Assembly (NCBI GenBank): GCA_902800795.1
Contig: CADCFQ010000009.1
Span: 62,001-126,000, forward strand
Origin: an uncultured Ruminococcus sp.
GTDB lineage: Bacteria > Bacillota > Clostridia > Oscillospirales > Ruminococcaceae
Length of the DNA stretch: 64,000 nucleotides
Reading direction: 5' to 3'
Shown: piece by piece, positions 33,905 through 42,693 of the stretch
Layout: each line of letters starts with the position of its first letter
Position numbering within the stretch: position 1 is the first letter of the stretch
Program-made: the position numbers and the translations under genes
The notes under the pieces: generated by a model
What the model saw: the letters and a program-made list of their open reading frames with translations, nothing else
What the model was told of the DNA's origin: nothing
The model's database searches: none

Positions 33905-34173
33905 CTGCTCACCTCCCCGTGAATACCCCTTCACTTAACAGGGGAGCGGGGCTGTTTTGTTGCAGTAAAAATGCAACAATTTATCAGATATGACCAAATT
34001 AAAAGAAAAAACATATCTCTGCACAAATCAGGCACCTGTGATTTGTTTATATCGCCAGTATATACTATGCCTTTTTGCCAAAGCTGTCACTGCTGCGGCA
34101 GGCATTTGATAAGAGAAGCAGACAAGTGATGGTCTATAACGGTTTTTTTACATAAAAATTATTGTCTGGGGTA
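33905..34173. other. Gene-free region upstream of the lysis cassette and nifJ
   Basis: This AT-rich region contains an inverted repeat TTGTTGCA/TGCAACAA at 33957-33979 in the leader of the lysis cassette, and a minus-strand TATACT near 34060. No gene is supported. The nifJ promoter follows at 34174. Confidence 0.5.
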
Positions 34174-34202
34174 TTTACAAACGGGTTTTAAAGTGGTATA
34201 AT
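34174..34202 (+). promoter_or_regulatory. Strong sigma-A promoter of nifJ
   Basis: TTTACA at 34174-34179 and TATAAT at 34197-34202 are exactly 17 bp apart with a TGG before the -10 box. Confidence 0.9.
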
Positions 34203-34230
34203 ATAATAGTTAATTATGGGTGTGCTCTTT

Positions 34231-34297
34231 ACGGAACACATCCGTGACTTTCCAAAGTGGAGACACTTGGAAAAAGACTTTTCCGCTGTGCGGAAAA
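34231..34297 (+). promoter_or_regulatory. Hairpin-rich nifJ leader
   Basis: The roughly 110-base leader folds into three local hairpins: ACGGA/TCCGT near 34231, TTTCCAAAGTG/CACTTGGAAA at 34249-34273 (GAGA loop), and TTTTCCGC/GCGGAAAA at 34279-34297. None is followed by a T-run, so they are more likely mRNA stability or translation elements than terminators. Confidence 0.55.
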
Positions 34298-34322
34298 TTT
34301 AAAGAAAGGATTGGTTAAAAAC

Positions 34323-37300
34323 ATGGCCAGAAAAATGAAAACCATGGATGGTAACAACGCTGCCGCTTGGGCATCGTACCCCTTTACGGAAGTCGCTGCT
34401 ATCTATCCGATCACACCGTCCTCCGTTATGGCAGAGGTAACAGACCAGTGGGCTGCAAAGGGTAAGGAAAACCTCTTCGGAACTCCTGTAAAGCTTGCTG
34501 AGATGCAGTCTGAGGCAGGCGCTTCGGGAACTGTTCACGGTTCTCTTGCAGCAGGTGCCCTGACAACTACTTACACAGCTTCGCAGGGTCTGCTTCTTAT
34601 GATCCCTAACCTCTACAAGATCGCAGGTGAGCTTCTCCCTTGCGTTATCCACGTTTCCGCAAGATGCGTAGCTTCTCATGCTCTTAACATCTTCGGCGAT
34701 CATTCCGACGTTTATGCTTGCCGTCAGACCGGTTTTGCAATGCTCTGCTCCTCCAACGTTCAGGAAGTTATGGACCTCGGAACTGTTGCTCATCTTTCGA
34801 CTATCGAGGGAAGAGTTCCTTTCATCCACTTCTTTGACGGCTTCAGAACATCTCATGAGATCCAGAAGATCGAGACATGGGATATCGAGGACGTAAGAAG
34901 CATGGTAAACTTCGAGAAGATCGAAGAGTTCAGAAAGAGATCTCTCAATCCTGAGCACCCTGTACTCAGAGGTACAGCTCAGAATCCTGATATCTTCTTC
35001 CAGGCTCGTGAGGCCTGCAACCCCTACTATGATGCTATCCCCGGTGTCGTAGAGGATTACATGAACAAGGTAAACGAGAAGATCGGCACAGACTATAAGC
35101 TGTTCAACTACTACGGCGCACCTGATGCAACACACGTTATCGTTGCTATGGGTTCTGTATGCGATACTATCGTTGAGACTATCGACTACCTCAACGCTAC
35201 CGAGGGCACAAAGCTCGGTCTCGTTAAGGTAAGACTGTTCAGACCTTTCGTAGCTGAGAAGCTCGTTGAGGCTATCCCTGCTACCTGCGAGCAGATCTCT
35301 GTTCTTGACAGGACCAAGGAGCCCGGCGCAGAGGGCGAGCCTCTGTTCCTCGACGTTGTTGCAGCTCTCAAGGGAACACAGTTCCATGACATCCCTGTTG
35401 CAGGCGGCAGATACGGTCTTGGTTCCAAGGATACAACTCCTGCAATGATCAAGGCTGTTTACTGGAACGCAAGCTGGAAGGAAGACTTCAAGCCTAAGTT
35501 CACTCTCGGTATCGAGGACGATGTTACCAACCTCTCTCTGAAGGTCGAGGACAAGCTCGATTCCGCTCCTGCAGGCACAACAGCTTGTAAGTTCTGGGGT
35601 CTGGGTGCAGACGGTACTGTCGGCGCTAACAAGAACTCCATCAAGATCATCGGTGACCACACTGATCTTTATGCACAGGCATATTTCGCATACGACTCCA
35701 AGAAGTCGGGCGGTGTTACAGTTTCTCACCTGAGATTCGGTAAGACTCCTATCAAGTCCACCTACCTCATCAACCAGGCTGACTTCGTTGCCTGCCACAA
35801 TGAGTCATACATCAACAAGTATGATATGGTTCAGGACATCAAGCCCGGCGGAACATTCCTTCTCAACTGTCAGTGGGATGAAAAGGAGCTCGAGAAGCAT
35901 CTGCCCGGACAGGTAAAGAGATATATCGCTAAGAACAAGATCAAGTTCTACACCATCAACGGTGTCAAGATCGGTAAGGAGATCGGTCTCGGAAACAGGA
36001 TCAACACAGTTCTCCAGTCCGCATTCTTCAAGCTTGCTGACATCATCCCGATCGACGACGCTATCAAGTATATGAAGGACGCTGCTACTGCTTCCTACTC
36101 GAAGAAGGGCGAGGCTATCGTTAAGATGAACCACGACGCTATCGATGCAGGCTGCCAGCAGGTAGTAGAGGTCAAGGTACCTGCCGCTTGGAAGAAGGCA
36201 AAGGATACTCCTATGGGTATGTCCGCTGTCAAGACCAAGGACAAGACTCTTGAGAACTTCGTAAACAGCATCCAGATCCCCTGCAACGCACAGCAGGGCG
36301 ACAAGCTCCCTGTTTCGACATTCAGCTCCATGCCTGACGGTACATTCCCCCAGGGCTCCGCTGCTTTCGAGAAGAGAGGTATCGCTGTTGACGTTCCCGC
36401 TTGGAACGGTGCAAACTGTATCCAGTGTAACTTCTGCTCTTATGTATGTCCTCACGCAGTAATCAGACCTGTTGTTATGACAGATGCTGAGCTGAAGAAG
36501 GCTCCTAAGCTTGCTAAGGATAAGGCAGTTCCTATGACCGGTATGCCCGGATTCAACTTCGTTATGACTATGTCGGCTCTCGACTGCACAGGCTGCGGCT
36601 CTTGTGTAAACGTATGTCCCGGCAAGAAGGGCGAAAAGGCTCTCAATATGATGCCTCTCGAGACACAGCTTGCTGAGCAGGAGGTATTCAACTACGGTCT
36701 TACTCTGGCTGAGAAGCCCGAGGTACTTGAGAAGTTCAAGGAGACCACAGTCAAGGGTTCACAGTTCAAGCAGCCTCTGCTCGAATTCTCGGGCGCTTGC
36801 GCAGGCTGCGGCGAGACACCTTATGCTAAGCTCATCACACAGCTCTTCGGTGACAGGATGTACATCGCTAACGCAACAGGATGCTCGTCCATCTGGGGCG
36901 GCTCTGCTCCTTCGACTCCTTACACAGTAAACAAGCTGGGCAAGGGTCCTGCATGGGCAAACTCCCTGTTCGAGGATAACGCTGAGTACGGCTACGGTAT
37001 GTTCCTGGCTCAGTCCACTATCAGAAACAGAGTTGTTGCTAAGGTGATCGACCTTGCTAAGACAACCAAGACCGCTGCTCTGAAGACAGCTTGCGAGGAA
37101 TATCTTGAGACCGTAAACGACGGCGCTAAGAACTCTGCTGCAACTGACAACCTCATCGCAGCTCTCAAGAAGACAAAGAACAAGGCTACTGCTGAGATCC
37201 TGAAGGATCAGGACTTCCTCAGAAAGAAGTCTATGTGGATCTTCGGCGGCGACGGCTGGGCTTATGATATCGGATTCTCCGGTGTTGACCATGTTCTGGC

Positions 37301-37892
37301 TTCCGGCGAGGATGTAAACATCTTCGTATTCGATACCGAGGTTTACTCCAACACAGGCGGACAGTCCTCCAAGTCTACTCCTACAGGCGCTATCGCACAG
37401 TTCGCAGCTGCCGGTAAGGAAGTTAAGAAGAAGGATCTCGCTGGTATCGCTATGAGCTACGGTTATGTATACGTTGCACACGTTGCAATGGGTGCTGACT
37501 ACAACCAGTGCATCAAGGCTATCGCTGAGGCTGAGTCCTACAACGGACCTTCCATCATCATCGGTTATGCTCCTTGTATCAACCACGGTATCAAGGGCGG
37601 CATGAAGATCGCTCAGACCGAGGAGAAGAAGGCAGTTCAGGCTGGTTACTGGCATCTGTACAGATTCGATCCTCGTCTCAAGGAGCAGGGCAAGAATCCG
37701 TTCATCCTCGACTCCAAGGCTCCTACAGCTGATTATAAGGAGTTCATCATGGGCGAGGTTCGTTACAACGCTCTTGCAAGACAGAACCCCGAGAGAGCAG
37801 AGAAGCTCTTCGGCAAGGCTGTTCAGAACGCTAAGGACAGATATGATTATCTGCTCAGATATGCTAAGCTCTACAACAACGAGGAAAAGTAA
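34323..37892 (+). CDS. nifJ: Pyruvate:ferredoxin (flavodoxin) oxidoreductase
   Basis: The 1189-residue single-chain enzyme converts pyruvate and CoA to acetyl-CoA and CO2, reducing ferredoxin. Visible: N-terminal pyruvate-binding domain (YPITPSSVMAEVTDQWA), two 4Fe-4S ferredoxin motifs (CIQCNFCSYVCPH near residue 690 and CTGCGSCVNVCPG near 755), a CAGCGETPY cluster ligand, and the TPP-binding GDGWAYDIGFSGVDH with EVYSNTGGQ. The ATG at 34323 fits the family N-terminus (MARKMKTMDGN). The codon-restricted, highly biased sequence suggests very high expression. Together with PEPCK and cellobiose phosphorylase it fits a fermentative anaerobe. Confidence 0.98.
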   Translation: MARKMKTMDGNNAAAWASYPFTEVAAIYPITPSSVMAEVTDQWAAKGKENLFGTPVKLAEMQSEAGASGTVHGSLAAGALTTTYTASQGLLLMIPNLYKIAGELLPCVIHVSARCVASHALNIFGDHSDVYACRQTGFAMLCSSNVQEVMDLGTVAHLSTIEGRVPFIHFFDGFRTSHEIQKIETWDIEDVRSMVNFEKIEEFRKRSLNPEHPVLRGTAQNPDIFFQAREACNPYYDAIPGVVEDYMNKVNEKIGTDYKLFNYYGAPDATHVIVAMGSVCDTIVETIDYLNATEGTKLGLVKVRLFRPFVAEKLVEAIPATCEQISVLDRTKEPGAEGEPLFLDVVAALKGTQFHDIPVAGGRYGLGSKDTTPAMIKAVYWNASWKEDFKPKFTLGIEDDVTNLSLKVEDKLDSAPAGTTACKFWGLGADGTVGANKNSIKIIGDHTDLYAQAYFAYDSKKSGGVTVSHLRFGKTPIKSTYLINQADFVACHNESYINKYDMVQDIKPGGTFLLNCQWDEKELEKHLPGQVKRYIAKNKIKFYTINGVKIGKEIGLGNRINTVLQSAFFKLADIIPIDDAIKYMKDAATASYSKKGEAIVKMNHDAIDAGCQQVVEVKVPAAWKKAKDTPMGMSAVKTKDKTLENFVNSIQIPCNAQQGDKLPVSTFSSMPDGTFPQGSAAFEKRGIAVDVPAWNGANCIQCNFCSYVCPHAVIRPVVMTDAELKKAPKLAKDKAVPMTGMPGFNFVMTMSALDCTGCGSCVNVCPGKKGEKALNMMPLETQLAEQEVFNYGLTLAEKPEVLEKFKETTVKGSQFKQPLLEFSGACAGCGETPYAKLITQLFGDRMYIANATGCSSIWGGSAPSTPYTVNKLGKGPAWANSLFEDNAEYGYGMFLAQSTIRNRVVAKVIDLAKTTKTAALKTACEEYLETVNDGAKNSAATDNLIAALKKTKNKATAEILKDQDFLRKKSMWIFGGDGWAYDIGFSGVDHVLASGEDVNIFVFDTEVYSNTGGQSSKSTPTGAIAQFAAAGKEVKKKDLAGIAMSYGYVYVAHVAMGADYNQCIKAIAEAESYNGPSIIIGYAPCINHGIKGGMKIAQTEEKKAVQAGYWHLYRFDPRLKEQGKNPFILDSKAPTADYKEFIMGEVRYNALARQNPERAEKLFGKAVQNAKDRYDYLLRYAKLYNNEEK

Positions 37893-37945
37893 GTGCTTGC
37901 TGCACTGCTGATGCCCCCTCATTTCGAGGGTAGTTGAAAAGCTAT

Positions 37946-37980
37946 AACGGAGTCTCCTTTACGGGAGGCTCCGTTTTTTT
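37946..37980 (+). terminator. Terminator of nifJ
   Basis: A stem AACGGAG-CTCC pairs with GGGAG-CTCCGTT around TTTAC and runs into TTTTTTT. Confidence 0.9.
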
Positions 37981-37981
37981 C

Positions 37982-38010
37982 TTGACAAAACTGCCGTTAT
38001 ATAGTATATT
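37982..38010 (+). promoter_or_regulatory. Sigma-A promoter of the CPBP-like gene
   Basis: TTGACA at 37982-37987 and TATATT at 38005-38010, 17 bp apart, begin right after the nifJ terminator. Confidence 0.8.
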
Positions 38011-38039
38011 CATATTATGTTTTTACGGGAGATGAGAAA

Positions 38040-38756
38040 GTGAGCAGAAAGCTTGTATATATACTGCTGCCGATACGCTGTGTTATATTTTTGCTGGTGT
38101 TCGTTGTGGGTGCCGCTGCTGCCGGCAGGGACGTTTCAGAGATAAGCAGCTGGTGGTCGGTGATAGATACGCCTGTGAATATCCTGACGGTGCTGCTGCT
38201 GGTGCTTGCGGCAAAAAGCAGAGGACAGACTTATAAGGAGCTTATAAACTACCGAAGGGGTGTCACGACAAAGAAACAGGTGATCATGGTCACCCTTGTG
38301 ATTTTGCTTATGGGAATGGGCGGAATGTTTCTTGCAGGTTTTCTGTGCTACGGGGTCATCCCATATGCGGCGCCGATGATAATAGCGCCGATACCGAAAG
38401 CTCTGGCCCTGATAAACATCCCTCTCCTGCCGGTAACGACGGCTCTGGCAGAGGACGGCCTTTACCTCGGACTGGGAGTGAACGGTATCAAGAACAAGCA
38501 GGCGGCGGTGCTCGTCCCGGCGTTCTTCTTTGCGGTACAGCACTGCTTTATACCTACGCTTTTCGAGCCCAGGTATCTGATATACCGCTTTATCTCGTTC
38601 CTGCCGCTGACGCTCATCCTTTGCCGCCATTATCAGAAGAACCGCAACCCTCTGCCGATAATGATAGGCCATGCGATAATAGATGTGGCCACAGTGATGC
38701 AGATCTTTGCCACATCCTTCATCCCTGGGTTTTACGACAAGATGTGTAATATGTAA
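38040..38756 (+). CDS. CPBP-like membrane protein with degenerate active-site motif
   Basis: The 238-residue protein has about seven membrane helices and resembles the CPBP/Abi intramembrane protease family. In those enzymes motif 1 is EExxxR; here the corresponding site reads AEDGLYLG, with Asp in the second position and no Arg. The later motif histidines may remain (FFFAVQHCFIP and IMIGHAIIDVATV). It may therefore be a non-catalytic homologue or a distant family member. Start is GTG at 38040 after a GGGAGATGAG ribosome site. It is monocistronic with its own promoter and terminator. Confidence 0.72.
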   Translation: MSRKLVYILLPIRCVIFLLVFVVGAAAAGRDVSEISSWWSVIDTPVNILTVLLLVLAAKSRGQTYKELINYRRGVTTKKQVIMVTLVILLMGMGGMFLAGFLCYGVIPYAAPMIIAPIPKALALINIPLLPVTTALAEDGLYLGLGVNGIKNKQAAVLVPAFFFAVQHCFIPTLFEPRYLIYRFISFLPLTLILCRHYQKNRNPLPIMIGHAIIDVATVMQIFATSFIPGFYDKMCNM

Positions 38757-38757
38757 G

Positions 38758-38796
38758 AAAAACAGCCACCGACTTAGCCGGTGGCTGTTTGTTTTC
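38758..38796. terminator. Bidirectional terminator between the CPBP-like and cohesin-like genes
   Basis: AAACAGCCACCG pairs with CGGTGGCTGTTT around a 7-base loop; there is A-rich sequence before and GTTTTC after, so it can act on both strands. Confidence 0.85.
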
Positions 38797-38800
38797 AGTT

Positions 38801-39592
38801 TTATTTCTTTTTCATCCTGTTCTTTATCCATACAGTGATAATTACAAGGGCTATGATAAGCACCGCAAGGATTATCAGAAGCGGAACGGTCAGCTTTTTC
38901 GCAAGGTCGGAGCGCTCCTTTTCGAGGGATGCCGCAGAGGAACTGTCGGGCTTTGTCATTGCAAGAGCACTGTCTGTCTTTGGCTTCTGCTCAAGGGATG
39001 CCTCTGTCACCGTATCGGCATTCGTTTGTGTCGGCGCTTCGGTCTGAACGGGAGCTTCGGTTTGCGCCGGATCGGTGGTCTCAACAGTAGTCACCTCGGG
39101 CTCCTGCGAATCATCGGGCTCGACCTGTGAGTCCGGGTCATCGGGGAGATCGCCGCCGACGGTCACGGAGCTCTGCTGTGAAATGTCAGCGATAACGGTG
39201 CCCTCGGAGTCAAAGGCGTAGCCTGTGAAGGTGATAGGAGCGTCGCCCTCTTCAAGGGCGGAAAAGTTAAAGCTCATTGTCAGCTCCTGGGAGGGGCTGT
39301 CGGGGAATGCGCCCGGGATGTTCAGGACTCCGCCGCCGCCTGATGCGAAATCGGAGGAATCAAACCGGAGGATGACTTCGTCATAGTCAAGGCTTCCGGA
39401 GACAAAGGAGATATTGCTGTCACAGCTGACAGTGACATAGACAGTCACCGAGCTGCCCTGCTGGACGCCCTCGGGGGCGTCGATAACGGCTGACCCGTCG
39501 GCGCAGGCCGCAAGCCCGGGAACGAGCATGAGCATCATAACGAGGGAGATGAAAAGGGCGCAGGCCGCCCTGAAAGCTGATCGTTTAATCAT
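38801..39592 (-). CDS. Membrane-anchored protein with cohesin-like domain
   Basis: The 263-residue protein has a signal peptide (ALFISLVMMLMLVPGLAACA), a beta domain of about 130 residues with cohesin-like features (QQGSSVTVYVTVSCDSNISF, GSLDYDEVILRFD), a Thr/Pro/Glu linker (EAPVQTEAPTQT), and a C-terminal membrane helix (VPLLIILAVLIIALVIITVW) followed by RMKKK. Cohesins bind dockerins; a dockerin protein is encoded at 17330-18844. The cohesin assignment is moderate because the domain is diverged. The ATG at 39592 has AGGAGTGACT upstream; an earlier frame start at 39637 has none. Confidence 0.72.
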   Translation of the reverse strand: MIKRSAFRAACALFISLVMMLMLVPGLAACADGSAVIDAPEGVQQGSSVTVYVTVSCDSNISFVSGSLDYDEVILRFDSSDFASGGGGVLNIPGAFPDSPSQELTMSFNFSALEEGDAPITFTGYAFDSEGTVIADISQQSSVTVGGDLPDDPDSQVEPDDSQEPEVTTVETTDPAQTEAPVQTEAPTQTNADTVTEASLEQKPKTDSALAMTKPDSSSAASLEKERSDLAKKLTVPLLIILAVLIIALVIITVWIKNRMKKK

Positions 39593-39730
39593 TATAGTCA
39601 CTCCTGTCAAAGTAGTTCTAGCAAGATTATAACACAAAAGATCCGAATTGTCCAGTCGTATACAGTGCTTATGATAGTGCTAAATGATAAAAAAAGTTGA
39701 AAAGTCGGGAGGAATTTATATAATCCTCCG

Positions 39731-39759
39731 TTGACAAAAGTGCGGAATTAAGGTATAAT
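39731..39759 (+). promoter_or_regulatory. Strong sigma-A promoter of glmS
   Basis: Consensus TTGACA (39731-39736) and TATAAT (39754-39759) with a 17-bp spacer. The leader is only about 45 bases, too short for a glmS ribozyme. Confidence 0.92.
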
Positions 39760-39810
39760 AGTAGAGTATATTTAATTTGGAACAAACTTCACATGAAAGG
39801 ATAAATTATT

Positions 39811-41649
39811 ATGTGCGGAATAGTAGGATTTACCGGTAATAAACAGGCAGCGCCTATACTTCTCGACGGGCTCGCAAAGCTGGAGTACAGAGGCTATGAC
39901 TCTGCCGGAATAGCTGTCAGGGACGGCGACAGCGAGGTCGAGATAATAAAGGCTATGGGCAAGCTGAAAGTTCTTCAGGAAATGACCGACGGCGGAAATG
40001 CCGTTAAGGGCACCTGCGGAATTGGCCACACACGCTGGGCTACCCACGGCGAACCAAACGAGACAAACGCTCATCCCCATTATTCCGATGACGGAAATAT
40101 CGTGGGCGTTCACAACGGTATCATCGAGAACTATCAGGAGCTAAGAGCTAAGCTCACAAAGAAAGGCTATTCCTTCTACTCCACCACCGATACCGAGGTC
40201 GCTATCAAGCTTATCGATTACTATTACAAGAAGTATCTCGGAACTCCCATAGATGCGCTCAACCACGCACTGGTAAGGATAAGAGGCTCCTATGCTCTGG
40301 CTATAATGTTCGAGCAGTATCCCGGCGAGATCTATGTGGCAAGAAAGGACAGCCCGATGATAATCGGCGTTTCCGACGGCGAGACCTATCTTGCTTCCGA
40401 TGTTCCTGCTATACTCAAGTATACAAGAAACGTTTACTACATTGGAAACCTGGAGCTCGCAAAGCTCTCTAAGGGTGAGGTCACATTCTATAACCTCGAC
40501 GGCGAGGAGATAGAGAAGGAGCTCAAAACTATCGAATGGGATGCTGAGGCCGCAGAAAAGGGCGGATATGAACACTTTATGCTCAAAGAGATCCACGAGC
40601 AGCCCAAGGTCATCAGAGACACCATAAATTCCGTTCTGAAGGACGGTATCGTTTCTGTCGAGGATTTCGGCCTCAGCGATGATGATATAAAGAGCCTCAG
40701 AAAGGTCTATATAGTTGCCTGCGGTTCTGCTTACCATGTGGGAATGGCTGCACAGTATGTTATCGAGCAGCTTAGCTCCCTCGATGTAAGAGTGGAGCTT
40801 GCTTCCGAGTTCAGATACAGAAAGATGACTCTTGACAAGGAAAGCCTTGTTATAGTTATCTCTCAGTCCGGCGAGACAGCTGATTCCCTGGCAGCGCTCA
40901 GAATGGCTAAGGAAAAGGGCATCAAGACCCTTGGAATAGTCAACGTTGTGGGCTCCTCTATCGCAAGAGAGGCAGACAATGTGTTCTACACACTTGCCGG
41001 CCCCGAGATATCGGTGGCTACCACAAAGGCTTACGGCACACAGCTGGTGGCAGCTTATCTGCTGGCTCTTGAATTTGCAAGAGCAAGAGACGAGATAACC
41101 GCCGAAAAGTATGCCGGGCTTATTGCAGAGATAAACACTATACCCGAGAAGATAGAGAAGATACTCGAGGACAAGGAGCGTATCCAGTGGTTCTCAAGCA
41201 AGCTCATCGGTGTTAAGGACGCTTTCTTTATCGGCCGTGGCATAGACTATGCTATCAGCCTTGAAGGAAGCCTCAAGATGAAGGAGATAAGCTATATCCA
41301 CTCCGAGGCTTATGCAGCAGGCGAGCTCAAGCACGGACCTATCTCCCTTATCGAGGACGGAACTATCGTGTTCTCTGTTGTTACCCAGCAGGACCTCTAT
41401 GAGAAGACCGTAAGCAACATGGTCGAGGTCAAGAGCCGTGGTGCTCACCTGTTCGGGCTGACATCCTACGGCAACTATGCTATGGAGGATGTTGCTGACT
41501 TTACGGTATACATCCCGAAGATAGATCCGCTTTTCGCAGGAAGCCTTGCTGTTGTTCCGCTTCAGCTTATGGGCTACTATGTATCAGTTTCCAAGGGCTT
41601 CGATGTTGACAAGCCGAGGAACCTTGCAAAGAGCGTAACGGTAGAATAA
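39811..41649 (+). CDS. glmS: Glucosamine-6-phosphate synthase (isomerising)
   Basis: The 612-residue enzyme makes glucosamine-6-phosphate from fructose-6-phosphate and glutamine, the first step to UDP-GlcNAc and peptidoglycan. The N-terminal glutaminase domain begins MCGIVGF, with Cys2 as nucleophile, and has LEYRGYDSAGIA and HTRWATHG. Two SIS sugar-isomerase domains follow (ACGSAYHVGMAAQY, SQSGETADSLAALR, KAYGTQLVAAY), and it ends LAKSVTVE. The length is typical. The promoter and leader show no ribozyme. It is followed by a terminator and then dusB. Confidence 0.98.
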   Translation: MCGIVGFTGNKQAAPILLDGLAKLEYRGYDSAGIAVRDGDSEVEIIKAMGKLKVLQEMTDGGNAVKGTCGIGHTRWATHGEPNETNAHPHYSDDGNIVGVHNGIIENYQELRAKLTKKGYSFYSTTDTEVAIKLIDYYYKKYLGTPIDALNHALVRIRGSYALAIMFEQYPGEIYVARKDSPMIIGVSDGETYLASDVPAILKYTRNVYYIGNLELAKLSKGEVTFYNLDGEEIEKELKTIEWDAEAAEKGGYEHFMLKEIHEQPKVIRDTINSVLKDGIVSVEDFGLSDDDIKSLRKVYIVACGSAYHVGMAAQYVIEQLSSLDVRVELASEFRYRKMTLDKESLVIVISQSGETADSLAALRMAKEKGIKTLGIVNVVGSSIAREADNVFYTLAGPEISVATTKAYGTQLVAAYLLALEFARARDEITAEKYAGLIAEINTIPEKIEKILEDKERIQWFSSKLIGVKDAFFIGRGIDYAISLEGSLKMKEISYIHSEAYAAGELKHGPISLIEDGTIVFSVVTQQDLYEKTVSNMVEVKSRGAHLFGLTSYGNYAMEDVADFTVYIPKIDPLFAGSLAVVPLQLMGYYVSVSKGFDVDKPRNLAKSVTVE

Positions 41650-41654
41650 CAGAT

Positions 41655-41690
41655 CCACAGCTGTGTTGATAGCGCAGCTGTGTTTTGTGT
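41655..41690 (+). terminator. Probable terminator of glmS
   Basis: CACAGCTG (41656-41663) pairs with CAGCTGTG (41675-41682), followed by TTTTGTGT. The T-run is short, so some read-through into dusB is possible. Confidence 0.6.
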
Positions 41691-41708
41691 GTAGGGGAAA
41701 GAGAGAAA

Positions 41709-42683
41709 ATGGAGCAGCTTAGTATCGGCAATGTGAAAATCGAAAAAACAGCGGCGCTTGCGCCTATGGCATCCGTTGCTGATAAGTCCTATCGGCTGAT
41801 GTGCAAGGAGTTCGGAGCTTCCTATATGGTCAGCGAGATGATATCCTCAAAGGGGCTTTGCTACGGCGACAGGAAAACAGCTGTGCTTTGTGAGATAGAA
41901 AAGGAAGAGAGACCCTATGCGCTCCAGCTTTTCGGCGAGGAAGCCGAGTTTATGGGCAGAGCGGCACAGATGCTAGAGAAGTTCGAGCCCGATATCATCG
42001 ATATAAATATGGGCTGTCCTGTGCCCAAGATAGTTTCAAACGGCAGCGGCTCGGCTTTGATGCGTGACCCGGACAGGGCAGGCGCTATAATTGCGGCGGC
42101 GGTGGAAAACAGCAGCTGTCCTGTGACTGTAAAGATACGCTCGGGCTGGGACAAGGACAGCATAAACGCTGTGGAAATGGCGCTTATCGCCAGTCAGGCA
42201 GGAGCGGCAGCGGTGACCGTTCACGCAAGAACGAGGACCCAGTTTTATTCCGGAAAGGCAGACTGGGATATCATAAGGCAGGTCAAACGGGCGGTGGACA
42301 TACCCGTTATCGGAAACGGCGATGTTACCGACGGCATAAGCGCAAAGGCTATGTATGAGCAGACAGGCTGTGACCTTGTGATGATAGGCAGGGGCTCCTA
42401 TGGGCGGCCGTGGGTGTTTGAGAACGTGAGAGCCTACCTTGAAAGGGGCGAGGTGCTTCCTGAGCCGCCGGTGGAGAAGAGAATGGAGATAATGCTCCGC
42501 CACGCCGAGCTTTTGTGCAGATACAAAGGCGAGGATCGGGGCATCAAGGAGATGCGCCACAACTTTTCCTGGTATATAAAGGGGCTTAACGGCGCCGTTA
42601 AGCTAAGGGGAGCTTCAGGAGAGCTCTTTACCCTTGACGATATAAAAAGAGCAGCACAGACAGTTATCGAGATGAATCCATAA
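41709..42683 (+). CDS. dusB: tRNA-dihydrouridine synthase B type
   Basis: The 324-residue flavoenzyme reduces uridine to dihydrouridine in tRNA. Motifs: LAPMASVADKSYR (N-terminal FMN barrel), the catalytic Cys in NMGCPVPKIV, and TVHARTRTQFYSG, VIGNGDV and MIGRGSYGRPW for FMN binding. The start at 41709 has GGGGAAAGAGAG upstream, while codons further 5' are not in a good context. It heads a six-gene run of RNA- and ribosome-modification genes spaced by 10 bases or overlapping. Confidence 0.95.
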   Translation: MEQLSIGNVKIEKTAALAPMASVADKSYRLMCKEFGASYMVSEMISSKGLCYGDRKTAVLCEIEKEERPYALQLFGEEAEFMGRAAQMLEKFEPDIIDINMGCPVPKIVSNGSGSALMRDPDRAGAIIAAAVENSSCPVTVKIRSGWDKDSINAVEMALIASQAGAAAVTVHARTRTQFYSGKADWDIIRQVKRAVDIPVIGNGDVTDGISAKAMYEQTGCDLVMIGRGSYGRPWVFENVRAYLERGEVLPEPPVEKRMEIMLRHAELLCRYKGEDRGIKEMRHNFSWYIKGLNGAVKLRGASGELFTLDDIKRAAQTVIEMNP

Positions 42684-42693
42684 GGAGGCAGCT

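Noticed and set aside
34299..35798. A 499-residue minus-strand frame and others across nifJ
   Set aside because: Antisense to nifJ, whose biased codons produce long open shadows. No start signal or recognisable protein.
39760..39810. A glmS ribozyme or riboswitch before glmS
   Set aside because: The leader between the promoter and ATG is about 45 bases and shows no ribozyme sequence; too short.
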